A DNA stretch of 9,875 nt from Gammaproteobacteria bacterium (GTDB lineage: Bacteria > Pseudomonadota > Gammaproteobacteria > DSM-19610): contig JAUXDG010000087.1 of NCBI GenBank assembly GCA_030618475.1, forward strand, positions 1 to 9,875, read 5' to 3'. Positions 6,187 to 9,875 of this stretch are shown here, piece after piece. The notes under the pieces are model-generated. The model searched no databases and had not been told where the DNA came from. It saw only the letters and a program-made list of their open reading frames with translations. Made by a program: the position numbers and the translations under genes. Position 1 is the stretch's first letter. Every line of letters starts with the position of its first letter.

Positions 6187-6613
6187 TCAACACCCGGATT
6201 CCGAATTACTGGACCAGCTGCGCGCCGGCCTGCTGGATGAAAACCCGTTACAAAAAGCCGAGCTCCAGGCACATATACAGCAGTGTGTAGCGTGCCGGCA
6301 AGGTTATGACTGGCCAGCTGCACTGCGCCCGGACGACGCCCAGATTCAGCACCTGGTCAGGCAACTTGACGGAGCACGACGCCGGGCACTGCTGACCCGG
6401 AAAAAGACAGCCCTGCGCCGTTTTGCACCGCTGGCCGCCGCTGCCGCCATTGCCCTGGTTGCCGTGCTTGTCGTCAAACCGTTGCAGTCGCCCGACTCGG
6501 ACGATACCCGGCTGGCGGGCACAACACCCGTCGCAATCCCGGAAATTTACGAAGATCTGGACTTCTATCTGTGGTTGGCAGACCATAAGACATCGTCGGA
6601 TTCTTCAACCTGA
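6173..6613 (+). CDS. Membrane-anchored putative anti-sigma factor
   Basis: A 146-residue protein. The N-terminal cytoplasmic part contains H34-x3-C38-x2-C41 (AHIQQCVACRQGY), the zinc-binding motif of ZAS-type anti-sigma factors. A single transmembrane segment lies at about 84-101 (FAPLAAAAAIALVAVLVV) preceded by basic residues (RKKTALRR). A short periplasmic tail ends IPEIYEDLDFYLWLADHK; a similar 'DL-E/D-FY-x-WL' element is, as I recall it, common in proteins encoded between such sigma factors and DUF3106 genes. The start at 6173 has GGAGG 9 nt upstream, lies within the last 14 nt of the sigma gene, and replaces a longer open frame from 6128 that would read through sigma sequence. It probably holds the sigma factor at the membrane. 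The weak point is that the motif is the minimal HC2 form. Confidence 0.82.
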   Translation: MNRPDQHPDSELLDQLRAGLLDENPLQKAELQAHIQQCVACRQGYDWPAALRPDDAQIQHLVRQLDGARRRALLTRKKTALRRFAPLAAAAAIALVAVLVVKPLQSPDSDDTRLAGTTPVAIPEIYEDLDFYLWLADHKTSSDSST

Positions 6614-6972
6614 TGACTATGAGAGCACACCTGAAACCACTGACCTCGACCCTGTTCACACTGGCCCTGTCGCTGTCCAGTTTGCCGGTCCATGCCGACG
6701 TCGATGCCCACCGTCTGTACCTGGCAGCGCGTGGTGACATTCCCTGGCAATCGCTGAACCCTGAAGAACAGCGGGCGCTGCAACGCCACCGTGGCAACTG
6801 GGACGATTACAGCAGCAAGCGCCAACAGGACATGCGCCAGGGCACGCAGCGCTACCTGGAACTGCCGCCGGACAAGCGCCGTGAGGTGGAAAAACAGCGC
6901 CGCGAGTATGAACAACTGAGCCCGCAGGAACGCCAGCGTCTGCGTAAAGAGTACCAGCGCCAACGCAGATAG
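6613..6972 (+). CDS. DUF3106-like exported protein
   Basis: A 119-residue protein with a signal peptide (about 1-29, ending VHA-D). The mature part is highly charged and helical, rich in Arg, Gln and Glu. Two repeats typical of DUF3106 are visible: IPWQSLNPEEQRALQRHRGNW and YEQLSPQERQRLRKEYQRQ, separated by RYLELPPDKRREVEKQRREY. It has no known biochemical role; in this setting it is likely a periplasmic partner or output of the sigma/anti-sigma pair. The ATG overlaps the anti-sigma stop (TGATG) and lacks its own ribosome binding site, so translation is presumably coupled. A second ATG two codons later (6619) is also possible. Confidence 0.82.
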   Translation: MTMRAHLKPLTSTLFTLALSLSSLPVHADVDAHRLYLAARGDIPWQSLNPEEQRALQRHRGNWDDYSSKRQQDMRQGTQRYLELPPDKRREVEKQRREYEQLSPQERQRLRKEYQRQRR

Positions 6973-6981
6973 CCGCTCTAT

Positions 6982-7080
6982 TTTCAAGGGGTCATATTTT
7001 CAAGGGGTCAGAGTACTTGATCGGATTGTAAAAATCCGATCAAGTACTCTGACCCCTTGAAATACTCTGACCCCTTGAAA
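6982..7080. repeat. Long palindromic repeat, CAAGGGGTCAGAGTAC family
   Basis: 6998-7027 is the exact reverse complement of 7033-7062 (30-bp stem, 5-nt loop). Outer copies of the same motif (6982-6994 TTTCAAGGGGTCA, 7068-7080 TGACCCCTTGAAA) form a second, 13-bp inverted pair, so the motif is present four times, twice in each orientation. It fills the gap between the ends of two convergent genes (stop codons end at 6972 and begin at 7083) and could act as a bidirectional terminator or mRNA-end stabiliser. I recall the GGGGTCAGAGTA word from proteobacterial palindromes near REP-associated tyrosine transposases; no such gene is in this window. Confidence 0.93.
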
Positions 7081-7082
7081 CA

Positions 7083-8012
7083 TCAATCGTAAGGATATGA
7101 TTCGCCCTCCGGCCGGGTCTTGAAGCGCCGGTGTATCCAGAGATATTGCTCGGGCATTTCCCGGATGACATCTTCCAGCAGCCTGTTGATGCGGGCAGTG
7201 TCAGTTTCCGGATTATTGCCGGGAAAGTCAGCCAGTGCCGGGCAGAGTATAAGAAGGTAGCCCTGGTTTTCCGGCAGGCGCATCTGAAAGAAGGGCACCA
7301 CTGAGGCACCGCTGACTTTTGCCAGCCGGCTGGTGGCGGCCAGTGTCGAAGCGGGTACGCCGAAAAAAGGCACAAAGACCGATTGGGGTCCGCCGTGGTT
7401 CTGGTCCGGTGCATACCAGACCGGCATATTGTCTTTGAGGCTGGCGAGTAAAGCACGTGTGTTGTTGCGCGCTATGGCCTTTTCAAAACGGCGTTTACGC
7501 GCACGGCGCATCACGGCTTCGAAAAGCGGGTTCTTATGCTGCCGGTATAGCACATGAAAGGGTGTGTCCAGTGCCAGCAGGCGTCCACCCAGCTCAAGTG
7601 TGGTGAAGTGGGCGCTCAACAGAATGACGCCTTTGCCTTGCTCGAGGCCGCGCTGCAAATGTTCACTGCCCAGCAGTATGCTTTTCTTTTGCAGTTGTGA
7701 TTCCCGGCCCCACCAGCACAGCGCGGTCTCTACAATGCCTTTGCCCACTGACAGGAAGTGTGCCTTGACAAGTTCACCTGCCTGGTTCGCGTCCAGTTCG
7801 GGAAAACACAGCCTGATATTGACCTCGGCGATATGGCGCCGGCTTCGGGCCAGGTGGTAGGCCAGTCTCCCGATCAGGCTGCCGACAGCCATCTGCCAGG
7901 AGAATGGAAGCCAGGTCACCAGCCGCATAAAACCGAACAGCAGCCAGCTTGGCCAGAAGCGCAGCCCCAGAAAATCTAACCACCAGGCGGGAGAGTCTGT
8001 AGACACAATCAC
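7083..8012 (-). CDS. lpxL: Lipid A late acyltransferase, LpxL/HtrB family
   Basis: A 309-residue inner-membrane enzyme, about the same length as E. coli LpxL. It transfers an acyl chain from acyl-ACP to Kdo-lipid A precursor on the cytoplasmic face. Residues about 15-50 form the hydrophobic anchor. The family motifs are present: NIRLCFPEL (65-73), catalytic H135-x4-E140 in SAHFTTLELGG, WYAPDQNHGG (199-208) and the C-terminal WIHRRFKTRPEGE. Similarity to E. coli LpxL is clear at each (NLELCFPE, HFLTLE, YAPDHDYG, HRRFKTRPEG). Acyl chain and whether it acts as LpxL, LpxM or LpxP cannot be told from sequence. The start is GTG at 8012 or GTG at 8006, with only a weak GGGA before it. It runs divergently from waaA, whose product makes its likely acceptor. 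A REP-like repeat begins 17 nt upstream. Confidence 0.93.
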   Translation of the reverse strand: MIVSTDSPAWWLDFLGLRFWPSWLLFGFMRLVTWLPFSWQMAVGSLIGRLAYHLARSRRHIAEVNIRLCFPELDANQAGELVKAHFLSVGKGIVETALCWWGRESQLQKKSILLGSEHLQRGLEQGKGVILLSAHFTTLELGGRLLALDTPFHVLYRQHKNPLFEAVMRRARKRRFEKAIARNNTRALLASLKDNMPVWYAPDQNHGGPQSVFVPFFGVPASTLAATSRLAKVSGASVVPFFQMRLPENQGYLLILCPALADFPGNNPETDTARINRLLEDVIREMPEQYLWIHRRFKTRPEGESYPYD

Positions 8013-8028
8013 TGCTGTCCCGTTAACT

Positions 8029-8219
8029 CCCTCTCCCTCCGGGAGAGGGTTGGGGAGAGGGGATCAAATAGGATAACTGCTTGATTTTATATCCCCTCAT
8101 CCTGGTCGGTCCCGGCATGGCCCAGGCCAGCCTCTCGACCGGTTCCCGGTCTCACCTCCTCCTGCCTCCCGCGACATTTGTACATCCCTGTACATCGGCC
8201 TTCTCCCGGAGGGAGAAGG
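8029..8219 (-). repeat. REP-like composite repeat, copy 1, carrying an insert
   Basis: Two hairpins face each other. One is CCCTCTCCC-TCC-GGGAGAGGG (8029-8049); the other is CCTTCTCCC-GGA-GGGAGAAGG (8199-8219). They are joined by a spacer with GATC and CCCCTCATCC. Read on the minus strand, 8101-8039 aligns without gaps to plus-strand 9808-9870 at 53 of 63 positions (hand count). Between the spacer and the second hairpin this copy has 97 nt (8102-8198) where the other copy has 4 nt. The extra DNA includes GACCGG-TTC-CCGGTC (8137-8151) and TACATCCCTGTAC (8181-8193). Confidence 0.85.
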
Positions 8220-8402
8220 GATTGCTTCGATTAGAGAACTACCTGGTTTCATGTCTTCAATGGCTTCGATTTAGCAGGGATTCACAGAATCAGGATCTTT
8301 TCGAGAGTTGCCGTTATATTAACCGGACAGCAGTGATACACAATGCGATGGTATCAAATGCCTCAAATGATATGATCGGCCCCAATTCTTTGGTACCCGG
8401 AC
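8220..8402. other. Presumed waaA promoter/leader region
   Basis: 183 bases between the REP-like copy and the waaA start. It is more AT-rich than the genes. I see no convincing promoter. A near-repeat of GCTTCGATT-TAG appears twice (about 8223 and 8264). An in-frame TGA at 8373-8375 rules out any waaA start further upstream. No ORF with a ribosome binding site is present. Confidence 0.5.
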
Positions 8403-9692
8403 TTGCGTTATCTCTACTCCCTGATTCTGTATCTTATGTTGCCGTGGGTATTGCTGCGCCTGTGGCTGAAGGGATTTCGTGTACCTGGCTACCGTCAGCA
8501 CTGGCAGCAACGATTCGGTTTCGGTGACGTAAATACAATAAAGGATGTTATCTGGGTTCATGCCGTATCGGTCGGAGAAGTGCGCGCGGCACAAGCATTG
8601 ATTGAGAGTCTGCTGAGCGATGCAAGCGGCAGGCCCATACTCATTACCACAACGACGCCGACGGGCAGGGAAACCGCGCAGCGCTTGTTTGGGGAGGCTG
8701 TCAGCTACCGCTATCTGCCCTATGATCTGCCCGGTTCAGTGAGGCGTTTCCTGAAGTCTGTGCGCCCCGCTATCGCGGTCATTATGGAAACCGAGATCTG
8801 GCCGAATCTCTATCATCAGCTCTATCAGGGACGTGTCCCCCTGTTGCTACTGAATGCACGTCTGTCCCAGGCATCTTTAAAGGGTTACCTGAGGTTGCAC
8901 GGCCTGAGCAGTCAGGCGGTACGCTGTGTTGGGCGGATTGCTGCACAGAGTGAGGAAGACGCGCGACGTTTCGTTCGTCTTGGTGCCCGCCGGCAGCAGC
9001 TGTCCGTAGTGGGCAATCTGAAATATGACGGGCGGTTGCCCGCTGACTTTGATGAGCGTGTCACCGTCATGAAAAACAGCCTGGGGTCTGACCGGCTCAT
9101 CTGGGTTGCCGGCAGCACGCATGGCGGTGAGGAGTCCCGGGTGCTGGATGCACACAGGCGTATTCTTCAGAGGCACACTCATGCAGTGCTGCTTATTGTG
9201 CCCCGGCACCCGCAGCGTGCAAAAGAAGTCGGTTTGATGTGTCAACGGGCAGGCATGGTATTCCGGTATTTCAGCAGCCTGTCGGCGCCGCTTGAGGGTG
9301 CCGGCGTCGTGATAGTCGATAGCCTCGGCGACCTGGTGTATCTCTATGGCCTTGCAAAAGCGGCTTTTGTGGGAGGTAGCCTGACAGACAAGGGCGGGCA
9401 TAACCCGGTGGAAGCATTACTGGCCGGTGCGCCTGTTATCAGCGGGCCGAGTGTGCGTAATTTTCAGGTGGTCTATCAGGAACTGGTCAATGCCGGTGCG
9501 GTACAAATGATCCGGACTGAAGCGGCATTGGCCGATCAGGTGTGTGAATGGTTTGTAGACGGGCTGCGGCGCGACGCTGCTGCTGAGGCCGGTTTGCGGG
9601 TGATCGGTAAAAACCGGGGCGCCTTGCAGCAGAGTCTGGCTCTTCTGCACAGTGAATTGGGAGCTGTAGAGTCCCCGAGAGAGGAACCGTAG
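8403..9692 (+). CDS. waaA: 3-deoxy-D-manno-octulosonic acid (Kdo) transferase
   Basis: A 429-residue GT-B glycosyltransferase that adds Kdo from CMP-Kdo to lipid IVA at the inner membrane, the step before late acylation. The N-terminus (RYLYSLILYLMLPWVLLRLW) is the membrane anchor and aligns with the E. coli LLYTALLYLIQPLIWIRLW region. HAVSVGEVRAA contains the probable catalytic base E59. Further family motifs are TTTTPTGRE, YLPYDLPGSVRRFL, VIMETEIWPNL, LLNARLS, AAQSEEDARRF, VAGSTHGGEE, LIVPRHPQR and the nucleotide-sugar site FVGGSLTDKGGHNPVEAL. Whether it adds one, two or more Kdo residues cannot be read from sequence. The start is TTG, set by alignment to E. coli WaaA and by an upstream in-frame stop; no clear Shine-Dalgarno precedes it. 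It is flanked on both sides by REP-like composite repeats in inverted orientation. Confidence 0.96.
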   Translation: MRYLYSLILYLMLPWVLLRLWLKGFRVPGYRQHWQQRFGFGDVNTIKDVIWVHAVSVGEVRAAQALIESLLSDASGRPILITTTTPTGRETAQRLFGEAVSYRYLPYDLPGSVRRFLKSVRPAIAVIMETEIWPNLYHQLYQGRVPLLLLNARLSQASLKGYLRLHGLSSQAVRCVGRIAAQSEEDARRFVRLGARRQQLSVVGNLKYDGRLPADFDERVTVMKNSLGSDRLIWVAGSTHGGEESRVLDAHRRILQRHTHAVLLIVPRHPQRAKEVGLMCQRAGMVFRYFSSLSAPLEGAGVVIVDSLGDLVYLYGLAKAAFVGGSLTDKGGHNPVEALLAGAPVISGPSVRNFQVVYQELVNAGAVQMIRTEAALADQVCEWFVDGLRRDAAAEAGLRVIGKNRGALQQSLALLHSELGAVESPREEP

Positions 9693-9696
9693 ATCC

Positions 9697-9712
9697 ATCG
9701 CCTTTAGGCGAT
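9697..9712. other. Small hairpin after waaA
   Basis: ATCGCC-TTTA-GGCGAT starts 5 nt after the waaA stop. It has a perfect 6-bp stem but is followed by CGATTAAG, not a T-tract, so it is at best a weak terminator or an RNA-end structure. Confidence 0.35.
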
Positions 9713-9742
9713 CGATTAAGTATGTATGTAAATAAAGAAGGG

Positions 9743-9875
9743 TCTCCTCTCCCGAGGGAGGGTGTCGCGAAAGGTTTTAGCCCCTTCTCCCTCCGGGAGA
9801 AGGCTGGGATGAGGGGGTGTAAAATCAAGGCGTTAGCTTTTCTGATCCCCTCACCCTAACCCTCTCCCGGGGGGA
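9743..9875 (+). repeat. REP-like composite repeat, copy 2, cut by window end
   Basis: A degenerate half-unit (about 9744-9762, CTCTCCCGAGGGAGG) is followed by hairpin CCTTCTCCC-TCC-GGGAGAAGG (9783-9803). Then comes spacer GATGAGGGG...AAAATCAAG...GATCCCCTC (9808-9852) and the first part of a second hairpin (9861-9875), truncated by the window edge. It matches copy 1 in the opposite orientation at 84% over 63 nt, but lacks the insert. Confidence 0.85.

Noticed and set aside
6998..7062. Common origin of this palindrome with the 240-bp element ends (both contain GAGTAC followed by a TCG-containing stretch)
   Set aside because: Beyond the six-base word the alignment needs gaps and does not exceed chance by eye.
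6982..7080. CRISPR array, because one motif recurs four times
   Set aside because: Units alternate in orientation and are adjacent without unique spacers, so it is a palindrome cluster.
8081..8527. Plus-strand frame across the repeat region into waaA
   Set aside because: It is made of repeat DNA, has no ribosome binding site, and overlaps the waaA start in another frame.

Overview
The window looks like chromosomal DNA of a Gram-negative gammaproteobacterium. It carries two lipopolysaccharide-core genes (a Kdo transferase and a lipid A late acyltransferase), an OmpA-type peptidoglycan-binding outer membrane protein, a YcbB-type L,D-transpeptidase and an AsmA-like protein. Coding DNA is moderately GC-rich. 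I cannot name the genus from sequence alone. No rRNA, tRNA, CRISPR array, phage gene or transposase gene was seen.

Layout. Positions 1-855 (minus) hold the N-terminal part of an AsmA-like protein cut by the window edge. Positions 970-1653 (minus) are an OmpA-family protein with an intrinsic terminator at 871-903. A divergent intergenic region (1654-1952) leads to the L,D-transpeptidase gene at 1953-3617 (plus). Between its stop and the convergent gene at 3899-4327 lies a 240-bp element with 29-bp terminal inverted repeats. Minus-strand genes 4344-4835 (glycine-zipper protein) and 3899-4327 (small Cys-containing periplasmic protein) form a two-gene operon. After a divergent intergenic region with a strong 17-bp hairpin comes a plus-strand operon: a His/Tyr/Arg-rich exported protein (5121-5516), an ECF-like sigma factor (5551-6186), a membrane protein with a zinc-binding anti-sigma motif (6173-6613) and a DUF3106-like exported protein (6613-6972). 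A near-perfect 99-bp palindrome (6982-7080) separates this operon from the convergent acyltransferase gene (7083-8012, minus). The Kdo transferase gene waaA follows at 8403-9692 (plus). It is bracketed by two inverted copies of a REP-like composite repeat.

Most genes concern the envelope: building lipid A-Kdo (waaA, lpxL-like), cross-linking and anchoring peptidoglycan (YcbB-like, OmpA-like), and exported small proteins. The overlapping sigma / anti-sigma / DUF3106 genes look like a self-contained envelope-sensing regulatory unit, and the His-rich protein directly upstream probably belongs to it.

The most unusual content is intergenic. Three kinds of palindromic repeat occupy four gene junctions. 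The hairpin at 5013-5059 appears to be related to the terminal repeats of the 240-bp element. One REP-like copy carries a roughly 93-nt insert that shares a 13-bp word with the inside of the 240-bp element. This suggests layered invasion by small non-autonomous repeats.
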